Under the pieces are notes generated by a model. That model was not told the origin of the DNA. It searched no databases and saw nothing but the letters and a program-made list of their open reading frames with translations. Position numbers and translations under genes: made by a program. Positions 9,067 through 18,278 of a stretch of DNA of 64,000 nucleotides are shown here, piece by piece (position 1 is the first letter of the stretch; each line of letters begins with the position of its first letter). Location of the stretch: assembly GCF_003121405.1 (NCBI RefSeq), contig NZ_QBUY01000046.1:1-64000 (forward strand). Reading direction: 5' to 3'. Origin of the DNA: Paraburkholderia sp. C35. GTDB lineage: Bacteria > Pseudomonadota > Gammaproteobacteria > Burkholderiales > Burkholderiaceae.

Positions 9067-10224
9067 CTATTGAGTATTGTGCTGGTCTGAGCGCTTATGT
9101 CTTTTATGTGACTTGACCTCCGTCGGCCCAGTCGCGTACGTATCTGGTTCCAGCTTGAGAATTATTCTGCTTGAGAAATCGATCTTCTCCGGTCGGATTG
9201 CATGGGCGCTCGGGTCGTACCACACTACAAGCATTGCATGACCCCGCATGGAGCCCTGTGACGGAAAATAAGACATGTCCATGAGCGCCTCTTGTCTTCC
9301 TTGACCGGTGTAGTCGCTGACCTGGGAAAGACTAAACGCGAAGTTGAATCCTTCAAAGCAAAAGCTTTCATTACCGACCACGAGAATTCGCAGGCAGGCA
9401 TTGTCGGACCACACCGGAACAACGCCCTGCTCTATTCGAATCTCACCGCTTTTGGCTTTGTGTTGAAAGCTCTCGATCGCACGAAGTTTGTCGTAGTGAT
9501 TGTCGTCGCAAGAAACCGCGAGACAGATGAATTCGGTCGAATATGCGGCTATATCTCCGAAGTCGTGGGTTTTGGGGGGCGAATACGTTGCCTTGACATT
9601 TCCCTGCGCCTCGAAGATTTCAAACTGACATCGTTGGAAATCGGCGCTCTGCGCGTTCATGCCAATCGTGTCACCGCTATAATGCCAAGCTCCCGCGTCC
9701 AGCGTATACAGCTCCCGGCAAGTAGAGGGGTGGCGGAATACGTTGTAATCGACGTCATGCTGTGCCGGCGCAAAAAACATAGCGTAATAAAACGTATTGT
9801 CCCGCTGTTCCAATATACCGGGTCGATCTAGGATCGCTTCGATGTCAGGGGCATTGGTCAAGTGTTTGTCATCCTGAACTTTTCGTTGGACAACAGCTTC
9901 CTCGCTCAACTCAAGATCACGCTCCCGATACACGGAAGTAAGGCAATCGACCAGCTCGTTGGTTGGTACGCCGTCATTCATGCAGGCTTCGTTTCTATAG
10001 GTTAGCCAGTTCAGCTGACCCAATACCAAGCTGTGACGTTGCGAATCGCTGTAAGCAGCGAGCAATACGTCAACCTTGTGCGTGATCGTTCCATCTGCCT
10101 TCTGAAGTGACTCGGTGTCGCAGATAGTCCGGTCTGCAAGATTAGATTGCTGACATACTTTTGCGATCGTCGAAGTTGAAAGCAGTAGTAAGGAAATAGA
10201 AAAAAAGAAACGAAGAAATTTCAT
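9067..10224 (-). CDS. Secreted protein with DUF1311/LprI-like N-terminal domain
   Basis: A 385-residue protein starts at the ATG at 10224 (MKFLRFFFSISLLLLSTSTI), with a clear signal peptide ending near TIAKVC. Residues about 22-105 show the DUF1311/LprI-N pattern: an early cysteine, TICDTESL, QLNWLTYRNEAC, then DCLTSVYRERDLEL. This domain occurs in lysozyme-inhibitor-like and other periplasmic proteins. The C-terminal 250 residues are a soluble domain with several cysteines that I do not recognise. The final residues are basic and histidine-rich. A role in envelope protection is possible but not shown by sequence. Confidence 0.65.
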   Translation of the reverse strand: MKFLRFFFSISLLLLSTSTIAKVCQQSNLADRTICDTESLQKADGTITHKVDVLLAAYSDSQRHSLVLGQLNWLTYRNEACMNDGVPTNELVDCLTSVYRERDLELSEEAVVQRKVQDDKHLTNAPDIEAILDRPGILEQRDNTFYYAMFFAPAQHDVDYNVFRHPSTCRELYTLDAGAWHYSGDTIGMNAQSADFQRCQFEIFEAQGNVKATYSPPKTHDFGDIAAYSTEFICLAVSCDDNHYDKLRAIESFQHKAKSGEIRIEQGVVPVWSDNACLRILVVGNESFCFEGFNFAFSLSQVSDYTGQGRQEALMDMSYFPSQGSMRGHAMLVVWYDPSAHAIRPEKIDFSSRIILKLEPDTYATGPTEVKSHKRHKRSDQHNTQ

Positions 10225-10442
10225 GAAAGGTATTCGCTCACGGTATTCCGCACTGAAATTTTCACCAACCGGTGATTATTACTCGGGGTAATCGACAAAA
10301 ATCCAAATAACTTTAGGTAGACGTCGGCGTGCGGGAATGACCGTTGAACTTTTCGATCGGACATAGCCTTCGAGGCGACTCGAATGTCGGCAACGGGTGG
10401 CGGATTGCGTCTTTCGTTGGAATCAGTCAGCGGGTTCGATGT

Positions 10443-11468
10443 TCAAACAAGCATCCGCACGATAGACAGTTCGCTACACGGGCTACCACTCGAGACCCAT
10501 ATCTCGTCGAGAGCGGGTTTGACAAGATCCAGTTCGGTCGATAGGCCCTCGTTTCTGCCGAAGCGCTCTTTGTTTTCCCGTTGCGCCTCGACAATCGCCT
10601 GGTCTTGTACCAGGACCCGTCGCAAGAAAAGCCAGGCGATCAGCCGTAGCGCCCAGCTTGGCGCCCATCTGTTTTCGACGTGAAGCGTTCCATGGACGCG
10701 CACGTGCGTCTTGTCAATCGGGCTGAAATGAAGCGTGAAATACAGCGCACTTCCGTCCTGGTATCGGTACTCAAGTTGTGCAGTACCGGCAGCGCGCGAG
10801 CAAAAGTGGGCTCGTTCGACTTCACGCGGCGATTCAAACAGCCTGTATAGCCATCCGCTCTGCGTCGGTTGACCGCGGTAGTCCACCTGAAGCGAGCCTT
10901 GCGATGTCGTCACGGTCGCTTCGACGACATTGCGCCGTTGGCCGCTTCGAACCAGTCCAGCATGCACAAAATGCGTGTGCTGGGCGTCCAGAAAATTTTC
11001 AAGCGCATCGACGGCGCGCGCACGCCACGTCGACTGCCAGACAAATCGCAGGCCCGACGGAGGCAGGCGCTGAAGAAACGCAGGCAGCGTCCCGTCCTGC
11101 GTCGACTGACGGTCATCTAGTTTCACCCATACGAGGCCATCGTGCTCCATCACCCCAACCGTGCCCACTTGTGCAAACGGCGAGCAGGCCGAGGGCATGA
11201 GACCCGGAACAGACACGCATCGCCCGTCGGACCCAAAGGTCCAGCCGTGATACGCGCACTGCAAGCCTTCGTCCGTCATTCGCCCAAGCGACAGCGGAAC
11301 GTGACGGTGAGGGCAGCAATCGTCGAGCGCCATCAGACCGCTCTGGCGATCACGCGCAATCACGAGCGGGCGGTCGAGAAGCGTTACCGCGAACGGCTTG
11401 TTTCCGATCTGCCGCGAACGCGCAACGACAAACCAGCTGCGCATCAGCGCCGGATTCCACGGGGTCAT
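10443..11468 (-). CDS. Rieske-type non-haem iron oxygenase
   Basis: A 341-residue protein. Residues about 10-110 form a Rieske [2Fe-2S] domain: PLVIARDRQSGLMALDDCCPHRHV contributes the C-x-H pair and GLQCAYHGWTF the C-x2-H pair. The catalytic domain carries ENFLDAQHTHFVHAGL, fitting the mononuclear-iron D/E...H-x4-H site. The length fits single-component-like oxygenase alpha subunits of the phthalate/vanillate-demethylase type. It is the last gene of an eight-gene operon and overlaps the preceding acyltransferase by 4 bases. It probably hydroxylates or demethylates the pathway product. No reductase or ferredoxin gene is nearby, so electrons must come from elsewhere. Confidence 0.85.
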   Translation of the reverse strand: MTPWNPALMRSWFVVARSRQIGNKPFAVTLLDRPLVIARDRQSGLMALDDCCPHRHVPLSLGRMTDEGLQCAYHGWTFGSDGRCVSVPGLMPSACSPFAQVGTVGVMEHDGLVWVKLDDRQSTQDGTLPAFLQRLPPSGLRFVWQSTWRARAVDALENFLDAQHTHFVHAGLVRSGQRRNVVEATVTTSQGSLQVDYRGQPTQSGWLYRLFESPREVERAHFCSRAAGTAQLEYRYQDGSALYFTLHFSPIDKTHVRVHGTLHVENRWAPSWALRLIAWLFLRRVLVQDQAIVEAQRENKERFGRNEGLSTELDLVKPALDEIWVSSGSPCSELSIVRMLV

Positions 11469-12580
11469 AGTTGGAAGTGCCGCATGATCGGTACACCGAG
11501 ATGTTGAGTGAGGATGCGCAGGCGCCGCAGGGCACGCCGCAATGTGTCTGGCAGATGCTCGGACAGCACCGCGCTATACTCGATTGCCGGCTCGCCACCG
11601 CGCAGCCGCTTGAAATGAGCCGCGCCCGCGCTGAGGTTGAGCATGCCCGAGCGTTCACGCGTCACGGACAGAACGTGCGCCATCAGCAGGCGGTACAAGC
11701 CTTCAGAAACAGATGCTGAGGTGTCGTATCCGACGATCGGCGCACTCAGCAACGGGCCTTGCGCAAAGATACCGACCACGGCGTGCAAAGCTCCGGAGTC
11801 GTCTTTGAAGCCGGTCAGATCCAGCAGTCCATTGCGTTGCCACGCCTTCAGGAAGGTTGCTGTGTAGTGAGGATTCAGCCGCGAATACTTGTCGAGGTAG
11901 AGCAGGCCATATAGCCGCTCGCTCTCTGCAAAATCGGCGTCACAGAACGTATTACCCGCGACACGATGCAGTTGCGTCGAACCCAGCAGCTTCAGATCGC
12001 GTCGCAGATTCTGATGGCGCGCGACGCAGCGGTCAATATCGTGAAACAGATACACCTGCCGCGTGGGGATTAGCTCGAATCCTGCGCGTTCGAGCTCATG
12101 AAGCCACTCGGCGTGCTGTACATAGTTCAACGACCGAAACCAGATCGCATGATGAGGCCAACGCGATTTCAGCGCATCACGCATCGCCGGAAAATCGAGA
12201 CCTTGCGTCGACGGATAAAGGTTTGTGCTGAGCAGCCAGTTGTTGACCGATACCGCGTGATCAAATCCAACACGACGCAGCCATCGGTCTACCGTGCCGA
12301 TCACACCGCAGAGCGGCCACGCGAGCGCGCCTGGAAGCAGGCGGCGCGTTTCTTCCAGTGCGTATTTGCTGTAGGTCGTCAGCGGCGAGCACACCCACGC
12401 GTTGTCACTGTCGATGCCGTTGATGGTCGCGGGAAACGGAAGACCGCCGAGCGTGACGGACTCGACGCGCGCATCGACGTTGCGCACGAAGTCCTGCGTC
12501 CCGACGCCTGCATGAAGGGTCGAAAACGCGTTGGCGAGTTCGACGAAACGCTGCTGCGGAGCGTAAAGGGTTTCGCTCAT
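11465..12580 (-). CDS. GNAT/FemAB-like acyltransferase
   Basis: A 371-residue protein is read from the ATG at 12580, which overlaps the ATP-grasp stop by four bases (ATGA). Upstream in-frame codons only spell high-GC antisense text. The C-terminal half (LNPHYTATFLKAWQRNGLLD, VSEGLYRLLMAHVLSVTRER, LNLSAGAAHFKRLRGGEPAI) has the pattern of the GNAT/FemAB superfamily, which moves acyl or aminoacyl groups onto amines. The N-terminal half is less typical. Coupling to an ATP-grasp and an adenylating enzyme suggests acylation of a small-molecule intermediate. The substrate is unknown. Confidence 0.65.
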   Translation of the reverse strand: MSETLYAPQQRFVELANAFSTLHAGVGTQDFVRNVDARVESVTLGGLPFPATINGIDSDNAWVCSPLTTYSKYALEETRRLLPGALAWPLCGVIGTVDRWLRRVGFDHAVSVNNWLLSTNLYPSTQGLDFPAMRDALKSRWPHHAIWFRSLNYVQHAEWLHELERAGFELIPTRQVYLFHDIDRCVARHQNLRRDLKLLGSTQLHRVAGNTFCDADFAESERLYGLLYLDKYSRLNPHYTATFLKAWQRNGLLDLTGFKDDSGALHAVVGIFAQGPLLSAPIVGYDTSASVSEGLYRLLMAHVLSVTRERSGMLNLSAGAAHFKRLRGGEPAIEYSAVLSEHLPDTLRRALRRLRILTQHLGVPIMRHFQL

Positions 12581-13737
12581 ACTTCGGGCAACGGGTCGCC
12601 ATCCCATTCGATATCCCGCGTGGCCGCTTCCCGCATGTTGCAGCGCTGCGCAAGCGCGAGCCGTGCATATGCCATCAGGTCGGTCAGCGCGCCTGCAACC
12701 GGACGCCGGTCGCCCGGCACACCGATCACATCGGCTGCGTGGCGATAGTCGCGCGACCAGCAGCGCAGGTCGCCGCGCCGGCAGGCGTCGATCAACCCCG
12801 CGCTCAGCATGACCGCGCCGATCATGCGAGGGGTGGCGGCCTCGGGCTCGATGCATTGATCGAGCGTGCCACCGAGCGCGGCCGGCAGCGGCGCGTCAAG
12901 TGCGAACAGATGACAGCCGCTCGTCGCACGCGGATTGCATTCCAGCACGCTCATGTTTCCATCGGCATCCCGAATCCAGTCGAAGGATACCTGTCCAGTA
13001 AAGTCGAGCTTGCGAACGAAGCGCGCCACGAAGGCGTGGATCGCATCGATTCGCGCAGGCTCGAAATAGAAACTCGAACTTCGGTGCATCCTCCATGTGG
13101 GCCGGTAGAGACTGTGGGCCAGCAGCCGCCCCTGATCGGCGACGCTGTACGAGCAGTATTCGGTGCCGCTCACATGACGCTGCGCAACCCAGTTGCCGAG
13201 GGGAGGAAGGGGCGGTGCAACGTCCGGCATCCCGTTTCCGTACAGTCGCACGTGTACGCCGAATCGCGAGAACTCCGGCTTGAGCACAATGGGCGCGCCT
13301 TGTGCCCACTCGCGTGCCTCCTGAATCGAACGGACGAGGGCCGATTCCGGCACGTTCACGCCACAGCCTTGCGCGAGTTCGAGAAACTGCCATTTGCTAT
13401 GCACAGCGCGCAGCGTCTCGAAGTCGTCGGTAAGCACGCGCACCTGTGCCGGCAGCCGATGCCGGTAACGCGACAGGAAGACCACTTCCTCGCAGGTCGG
13501 CAGGATCAGGTCGAAGCGATGTTGGTCGCAGGCACTCGCAAGGTCGGCGGCGAATTGAGCGGGCGCATGGCGCGGCGAAGCGATTCGCAACGATGCATCA
13601 ACGGCGCGTGACGCCCCACTGATCAGGCACGGAATGCTGTCCGCCACCGTCACATGCCAGCCCTGATGCGCGAAGCGCCGCGCGTGATCCAGTGCGACGG
13701 GCGCCCGCCCGCCAAGGATAAGCACTTTACGTTTCAT
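12577..13737 (-). CDS. ATP-grasp ligase-like protein
   Basis: A 386-residue protein starts at the ATG at 13737 (MKRKVLILGGRAPVALDHAR). An N-terminal Rossmann-like pre-ATP-grasp domain (ILGGRAPVALDHARRF) is followed by ATP-binding text (GAPIVLKPEFSRFGVHVRLY) and a metal/ATP motif near FDWIRDADGNMSVLECNPRA, with the E-x-N-P-R signature of ATP-grasp carboxylate-amine ligases. The start overlaps the upstream ligase by 11 bases. The family activates a carboxylate as acyl phosphate and joins it to an amine or thiol. The substrate cannot be read from sequence. Confidence 0.8.
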   Translation of the reverse strand: MKRKVLILGGRAPVALDHARRFAHQGWHVTVADSIPCLISGASRAVDASLRIASPRHAPAQFAADLASACDQHRFDLILPTCEEVVFLSRYRHRLPAQVRVLTDDFETLRAVHSKWQFLELAQGCGVNVPESALVRSIQEAREWAQGAPIVLKPEFSRFGVHVRLYGNGMPDVAPPLPPLGNWVAQRHVSGTEYCSYSVADQGRLLAHSLYRPTWRMHRSSSFYFEPARIDAIHAFVARFVRKLDFTGQVSFDWIRDADGNMSVLECNPRATSGCHLFALDAPLPAALGGTLDQCIEPEAATPRMIGAVMLSAGLIDACRRGDLRCWSRDYRHAADVIGVPGDRRPVAGALTDLMAYARLALAQRCNMREAATRDIEWDGDPLPEV

Positions 13738-15094
13738 GGATGTCCGCGATCGGAGAGAAGGATTCGCCATCGGCCAATGGCTTCGTGGCGCAGACGATTC
13801 GCCTGCGTTTCGCTGTCGGCGCGCGGGTATCGAGGGCGGCGCGCTGCCATGGAAGACTGCACATGCCTTGCGATGCGACCAGATTGTCGAGTGCATGCCG
13901 GATCGAAGCGAATGCAGTGTCTGAACCCTGCACACCGAGTGACAGGGCGCGGCCATGCTGGACGAGCGAGTAATCGTCGATGGACGCGCCACATGCGGCG
14001 ATGGCGCGCCTTACGGAATCAGGAAACAGCGGCAGCAAGCGCCCGCCCAGACGGGACGGAAGCCAGAGCACGTCGTCAAGCCTGCCATCGATGGCAGCGA
14101 GCGCCAACGTGACGCGTCCGCACGGGCAGGGTGTTGCGCGCACACGCAAAATGTCGTCGAGCCGGTATCGGACGATCAGCTGCGTGCGACGCGTGAAGTC
14201 CGTGATGACAGGGACGAACCGGGTACGCGCATCGTCGAGCCATTCGGGCTCGACGTGAACAAACTCTTCGTTCAGATGCAGTGTTCCCTGTGAGCAGGTG
14301 TAGCCGAGAAAGCCCTCGGTGCATTGATACAGTTGATGAGCGGGTTTGCGCCACGCGTCGCGGATAAGCGTTTCATCGTCGGGTTCGAGCACCTCCGCTA
14401 CCGAGATGACCTTGCGCGGCGCGATGCGAAGGTGTCCGGAAAGCGTTTCGGCGGCAAGCCAGCCTAGTACGCTCGCAGGCGCGACGAGCACTTCCGGAGC
14501 GAAGCCGGTCAACGTGTCGATGTGCGTATGGGCGCCCGCCTGAAGATCGAAAAAGCGAAAGTCGATGCGGCGGCTATGCAAGGTCGTATAGAGCGAACTG
14601 TTTGCCCGCAGGAAAAACGCGACACGCAACGGTTTCGCACGCGTGGCGAGTAGCGTGAGCAGGTCGCGGTCGAGTGTGCGGGCGAGCATGATGCCTGCCC
14701 ACGTTGCGCGCTCCGATGCGCTGGCGAGAAACACACCTGGACGTCCGCTCGTGCCGCTCGACAGCCCGGCCGTGAGGTTCGGATCGAATTGCGGCGGTAG
14801 CAGGCCAGCCTGCTCTGATGCGCGTGCTGCTGCCAACGCCGTCTCCAGTGCAATGCCGTGCGTATTGAAGGCGGCAAAGCGTTGCAGCGTGAATGCCTTG
14901 TCGACGACGGGCAGCGCAGCAAGCTCGCGGCTCGGGTAGTCGCGATAAAAGCTCGCACGCTTCAGCTGCGTGCGCAGGAACGCGTCGATCCGGCGCGTCT
15001 GCCAGCGCTCGAACGACGCGCGGGCATCGAAGCGGAGACGGTATCGTGTCGAGGCGAACGCGCCCATCATGCGGACGAAGTCAGCGAAGTTCAT
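13727..15094 (-). CDS. Adenylate-forming ligase of the F390-synthetase/phenylacetate-CoA-ligase group
   Basis: A 455-residue protein is read from the ATG at 15094. The serine/glycine/threonine-rich phosphate loop is visible (NLTAGLSSGTSGRPGVFLAS), followed by VISVAEVLEPDDE, a substrate-side motif CTEGFLGYTC and YRLDDILRV before a cysteine-bearing CPCGR segment. This layout matches proteins annotated as F390 synthetase-related, close to PaaK. They activate a carboxylic acid as acyl-AMP. It overlaps the hydrolase stop by 14 bases. It is probably the acid-activating step of the operon's pathway. Confidence 0.8.
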   Translation of the reverse strand: MNFADFVRMMGAFASTRYRLRFDARASFERWQTRRIDAFLRTQLKRASFYRDYPSRELAALPVVDKAFTLQRFAAFNTHGIALETALAAARASEQAGLLPPQFDPNLTAGLSSGTSGRPGVFLASASERATWAGIMLARTLDRDLLTLLATRAKPLRVAFFLRANSSLYTTLHSRRIDFRFFDLQAGAHTHIDTLTGFAPEVLVAPASVLGWLAAETLSGHLRIAPRKVISVAEVLEPDDETLIRDAWRKPAHQLYQCTEGFLGYTCSQGTLHLNEEFVHVEPEWLDDARTRFVPVITDFTRRTQLIVRYRLDDILRVRATPCPCGRVTLALAAIDGRLDDVLWLPSRLGGRLLPLFPDSVRRAIAACGASIDDYSLVQHGRALSLGVQGSDTAFASIRHALDNLVASQGMCSLPWQRAALDTRAPTAKRRRIVCATKPLADGESFSPIADIHET

Positions 15095-15929
15095 GGCCCA
15101 GGCGCCTCCACGTGAGTTCACAGTGCGACGGCACGATGGTCAGCGCATCGTTGCGACCCAACAGATGGCGCAACCCGGCGAAGGTCCTGAGGTACGCGCC
15201 CTTGTCCGAGAACAGACGCGACGCGATCCATGAAGGCGGTCTGTCATGCCGGACAGCTTCAAGGGACCAGCACGCATCGGCGACGAGAAACACGGTCTGC
15301 GCGTTCGCAGTCTGAAACAGGATGCCAAGTTGGCCCGGTGTGTGACCGGGCAGCGGGACGCCAAGCACGCTTGCGTCGCCCAGCAGGTCGAAGCCGTGTG
15401 TGAACGGATGCATGGCGGGCGGCAGCGCGACGCGTTCGCAGTCGTCGGCGCAGGTTAATCGTGCGTCAAATGAAGCCGGCAGCAAGGTCCTCAGATAGCC
15501 GCGTCGTAAGCCGCCAATACGAGAGACGCGGCGCATGGCATCAACTTCATCGCGCATCGCGAAGAATCTCGCATTCGGCAGCTCGCCGATGCCGGCGATA
15601 TGGTCTGCATGCAGATGCGACAGGAACACATGTCCGATATCGTGCAGTGCGAGCCCATGTCGTTCAAGCTGCGCGGGAAGCGTTTCGCTCGCTGTCAGCG
15701 ACACCGGCGTGACCAGCCGATACAGTCGCTCGGGGAACGGCTGTGTTGCCGTGAAGAAGGCTTCGCTGTAGCCCGTATCGAACAGCATTGGGCCGAGGCG
15801 GGGATGCAGCAGCAGGCCAGCCAGCGCAGGGAAGGGTACGTTGCCCAGGCGTCCGCCACGTTGCGTCACGCACTCGGGATGCGAGCAATGCCCAATCCGG
15901 AGCAGGTGAAAGCCGAGCGTCGTGGTCAT
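15081..15929 (-). CDS. Metallo-beta-lactamase-fold hydrolase
   Basis: A 282-residue protein with the metal-binding motif HLHADHIAG (H-x-H-x-D-H) at about residues 105-112, then a later histidine in PLPGHTPGQLG, an aspartate in VADACWS and a terminal histidine in PSHCE. It has the size and opening (MLFDTGYSEAFF) of MBL-fold enzymes related to lactonases and thioesterases. In this operon a thioesterase or lactone hydrolase acting on a ketosynthase product is plausible. The ATG at 15929 overlaps the epimerase stop by 4 bases. Confidence 0.85.
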   Translation of the reverse strand: MTTTLGFHLLRIGHCSHPECVTQRGGRLGNVPFPALAGLLLHPRLGPMLFDTGYSEAFFTATQPFPERLYRLVTPVSLTASETLPAQLERHGLALHDIGHVFLSHLHADHIAGIGELPNARFFAMRDEVDAMRRVSRIGGLRRGYLRTLLPASFDARLTCADDCERVALPPAMHPFTHGFDLLGDASVLGVPLPGHTPGQLGILFQTANAQTVFLVADACWSLEAVRHDRPPSWIASRLFSDKGAYLRTFAGLRHLLGRNDALTIVPSHCELTWRRLGHELR

Positions 15930-16936
15930 GAGCGCGCCTGTTCAAATTGCCGCGCCCAGACAGCGGTGCGCCGGATGCCGTCGGCAAGCGTTACGCGAGG
16001 TGAATAGCCGAGGAGGTCGCGTGCGCCGGTCAGGTCCAGGGTCTGCGAATACGCGAGCAGTCCGACTGAATATCGCGTGACGGGCGGTTCCCAGCCCGGT
16101 CGCCAGTGCGCGGCCCACTCGAGTAACGTCGCAACGGCGTCGGCCACGGGATAAGGCACCCGGCGTACGCGCAGCGGGATGCCGAAAGCGTCTGCGAGCA
16201 TGGCGAAGAGTGTCCGCACGGGTATCGGCTCACCATTGCTGATATTGACGACGGCGCGCCGCAGATTGGCAGAAAGCGCGAGCTCGATTGCATCGACGAC
16301 GTTGTCCACATAAGTGAGGTCGATCAGCGCGTCGCCCCCGCGCATCAAGGGCAGGCGCGATGTGCGCGCAACCCGCAGAAGCCGTGGCAACAGGGTGGCG
16401 TCGTAGGGGCCGATGATCGCACGTGGGCGTAGCGCGATGACCGAATCGAGTGGCGACTGCAATACCCGTTGCTCCGCAATGCCCTTGGTGCGCGCATAGT
16501 CGTTGACCGGCAACGGCAGCGGTTCGTTTTCGTGAATGCCGATGCGGTCACGGAAATCGAAATACAGACTTGGCGTCGAGATATGGACGAGGCGAGGCAC
16601 GCATCGAGCACCGCAGGCATCGATGATTTCCTGCGTGGACTCGATGTTCGCTCTGCGGAAGGCCTCGGGTCGTCCCCACGGCGAGGAGAGTGCCGCGCAA
16701 TGGATTGCAGCATCGACACCTGCTGCGGCTTCATGCATCGTCGCGTGGCTGTGGGCGCTGCCGTGTTCGAGCATGATGAAGCGTGTTTCGCGATCAGTGC
16801 GTTTCGCGCCCGCCGTCACGGTCGCCGCATGCTGTGCATTGCGGCCGGTAAAGACGACATCGTGGCCCGATGCATTGAGCCGCCACACGAGATGCCGCCC
16901 GAGAAAACCGGTGCCACCTGTTACGAGTATCCGCAT
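15926..16936 (-). CDS. NAD(P)-dependent epimerase/3-beta-HSD-like reductase
   Basis: A 336-residue protein starts at MRILVTGGTGFLGRHLVWRL, the Rossmann GxxGxxG motif. The catalytic YxxxK is seen in NDYARTKGIAEQRV, with ISTPSLYF supplying the serine region. It belongs to the extended SDR family that contains OleD-like and 3-beta-hydroxysteroid-type reductases. Next to a KAS III-like enzyme, reduction of a beta-keto intermediate is the natural reading. The chosen ATG at 16936 follows the synthase stop with one spare base. An upstream alternative would start inside that gene. Confidence 0.85.
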   Translation of the reverse strand: MRILVTGGTGFLGRHLVWRLNASGHDVVFTGRNAQHAATVTAGAKRTDRETRFIMLEHGSAHSHATMHEAAAGVDAAIHCAALSSPWGRPEAFRRANIESTQEIIDACGARCVPRLVHISTPSLYFDFRDRIGIHENEPLPLPVNDYARTKGIAEQRVLQSPLDSVIALRPRAIIGPYDATLLPRLLRVARTSRLPLMRGGDALIDLTYVDNVVDAIELALSANLRRAVVNISNGEPIPVRTLFAMLADAFGIPLRVRRVPYPVADAVATLLEWAAHWRPGWEPPVTRYSVGLLAYSQTLDLTGARDLLGYSPRVTLADGIRRTAVWARQFEQARS

Positions 16937-16937
16937 C

Positions 16938-17945
16938 TCAGTACACCAGCACCATGCCACCCAGCGTCAGCCCCGCGCCCGAGCCGAGAAGCATCAGCGG
17001 CTCGCCGCGTTTTATCCGCTTGACTTCGATCGCGTGATGCAATGCCGAAGGAAGCGACGCACCAACCTGATTGCCCGACTCCGCGAGGATATCGACCACG
17101 CGGGCTGGCTCGATTCGCAAGCGCTTCGCGAGATGGTCGAGCGCAAGGCGGCTTGCCTGATGCGGGATCACAACACTAATTTGATCGAGCGTGAGTGCGG
17201 CGCAGCCGAGTAACTGCGCAACAAGTCTGGGCAATTCTTTGGATGCCGTTCGGAAGAGGCGCGGTCCGTCCATGTGGAAGAAGGTGAGCGGGTCAAAGTC
17301 CACACCCGGCCGGCGTGGGTGATAGCGCGAGCCGCCTGCCTTGATATGGCAGTCGTTCGCACCGCTTGCATGTGTTTCGATTTGCGATGAGAGAATGCAG
17401 GACCGTTCGTCCGGCGTACTTTTACGGATGATGGCGGCTGCCGCGCCGTCGCCGAAGATCGCGGATTCGCCGAGCGTCGTCCAGTCGAGTGAGAAGGTTG
17501 CGATGTCCGAGGACACGATCATCACGTTGCGATATCGGCCGCATTCCACGAGATAACTGATCGTGTCGAGACCGACGAGGAACGACAGACAACTGGCGCC
17601 GATGTCGAATGCGCTGATGTGACCGACGCCCGGTCCGACTGCCGCGAGAATCAGCGCAGCATTGTAGGGCAGCGCCTGATCCATGGTCGCGGACGATGCA
17701 ACCAGACAGTCGATGTCATGCCAGTCGAAACCCGCGCGCCGCAGTGCCTGCTCACAGGCTTCAACGGCGAGCGCTGCTGCGTTTTCATGTGTTGCGTAGT
17801 GGCGGGTACGCACGCCGTAGCGTCGGAATACCGTGCCGGTGGGTAAGCCGAAACGCTGGTCTATTTCTTCGCTGGTCAACGTGTTCGCAGGCACTGCCGT
17901 CCCGGTGCCACAGATGCGGATACCACGTGTCGAGTTGCGGCTCAT
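16938..17945 (-). CDS. 3-oxoacyl-ACP synthase III-like (KAS III/OleA-type) enzyme
   Basis: A 335-residue thiolase-fold protein. It has the KAS III triad: cysteine in DIGASCLSFLVGLD, histidine in VIPHQASRLALDHL, and asparagine in ESGNQVGASLPSALHHA. The N-terminus (GIRICGTGTAVPANTLTSEE) is typical of FabH-like enzymes. It condenses an acyl thioester with malonyl-ACP or another acyl-CoA. As the first enzyme of an operon with a reductase, hydrolase and ligase, it probably starts a dedicated pathway and is not the housekeeping fabH. Its ATG overlaps the regulator stop by 4 bases. Confidence 0.9.
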   Translation of the reverse strand: MSRNSTRGIRICGTGTAVPANTLTSEEIDQRFGLPTGTVFRRYGVRTRHYATHENAAALAVEACEQALRRAGFDWHDIDCLVASSATMDQALPYNAALILAAVGPGVGHISAFDIGASCLSFLVGLDTISYLVECGRYRNVMIVSSDIATFSLDWTTLGESAIFGDGAAAAIIRKSTPDERSCILSSQIETHASGANDCHIKAGGSRYHPRRPGVDFDPLTFFHMDGPRLFRTASKELPRLVAQLLGCAALTLDQISVVIPHQASRLALDHLAKRLRIEPARVVDILAESGNQVGASLPSALHHAIEVKRIKRGEPLMLLGSGAGLTLGGMVLVY

Positions 17946-18253
17946 AGCACTTCCTCCGCATATCGGGCCGTTGTGTCGAGGGCGTCGATCAACAGCGATT
18001 TATTCGCCGTCAGATATACATCGCGACCTTCTTTCTTTGCGTCCAGCAGCCCGGCGCCTTGCAGCACACGAATGTGATGGATCGTGGCTGTGCGGCTCAG
18101 CGGGAGCCAGTCGACGATCTGCTTGATCGTCAGGCGTTCGCCCGGCTCGAAAAACAGCATGATTCGCTGGCGATAACTGTCGCCCATCGCGGAGAAGACG
18201 TTGGCGAAACGGTCCCATTCGACAGGGATGGATTCGGCGAACTGTGTACGCAT
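17942..18253 (-). CDS. ArsR-family HTH repressor, first gene of the operon
   Basis: A 103-residue winged-helix protein. It contains FSAMGDSYRQRIMLFF, then the recognition region LTIKQIVDWLPLSRTATIHH and a wing (AKKEGRDVYLTANKS). The ArsR metal-site ELCVCDL motif is absent, so a metal sensor is unlikely. It may respond to a metabolite of the pathway. An imperfect 26-base palindrome begins at its start codon, and a TTGACA box lies just beyond, which suggests autorepression of the whole eight-gene operon. Confidence 0.85.
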   Translation of the reverse strand: MRTQFAESIPVEWDRFANVFSAMGDSYRQRIMLFFEPGERLTIKQIVDWLPLSRTATIHHIRVLQGAGLLDAKKEGRDVYLTANKSLLIDALDTTARYAEEVL

Positions 18254-18278
18254 GACTATAAAACTAGTTTTTTAGTCA
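18253..18278. promoter_or_regulatory. Imperfect palindrome over the arsR-like start: candidate operator
   Basis: The 26-base segment begins TGACTATAAAAC and ends TTTTTTAGTCA around a central ACTAGT. Its reverse complement differs at one symmetric pair only. It touches the ATG of the regulator and covers the expected -10 region, so a bound repressor dimer would block transcription and translation of the operon. Confidence 0.65.

Noticed and set aside
12098..13611. Long plus-strand frames opposite the ATP-grasp and acyltransferase genes
   Set aside because: They are antisense shadows of high-GC genes: arginine-rich, no ribosome sites, and the minus strand has recognisable domains.
15081..15929. 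Naming the MBL-fold protein an acyl-homoserine lactonase
   Set aside because: The motif only proves the metal-binding fold. The operon context suggests a thioesterase-like or lactonase-like step with unknown substrate.
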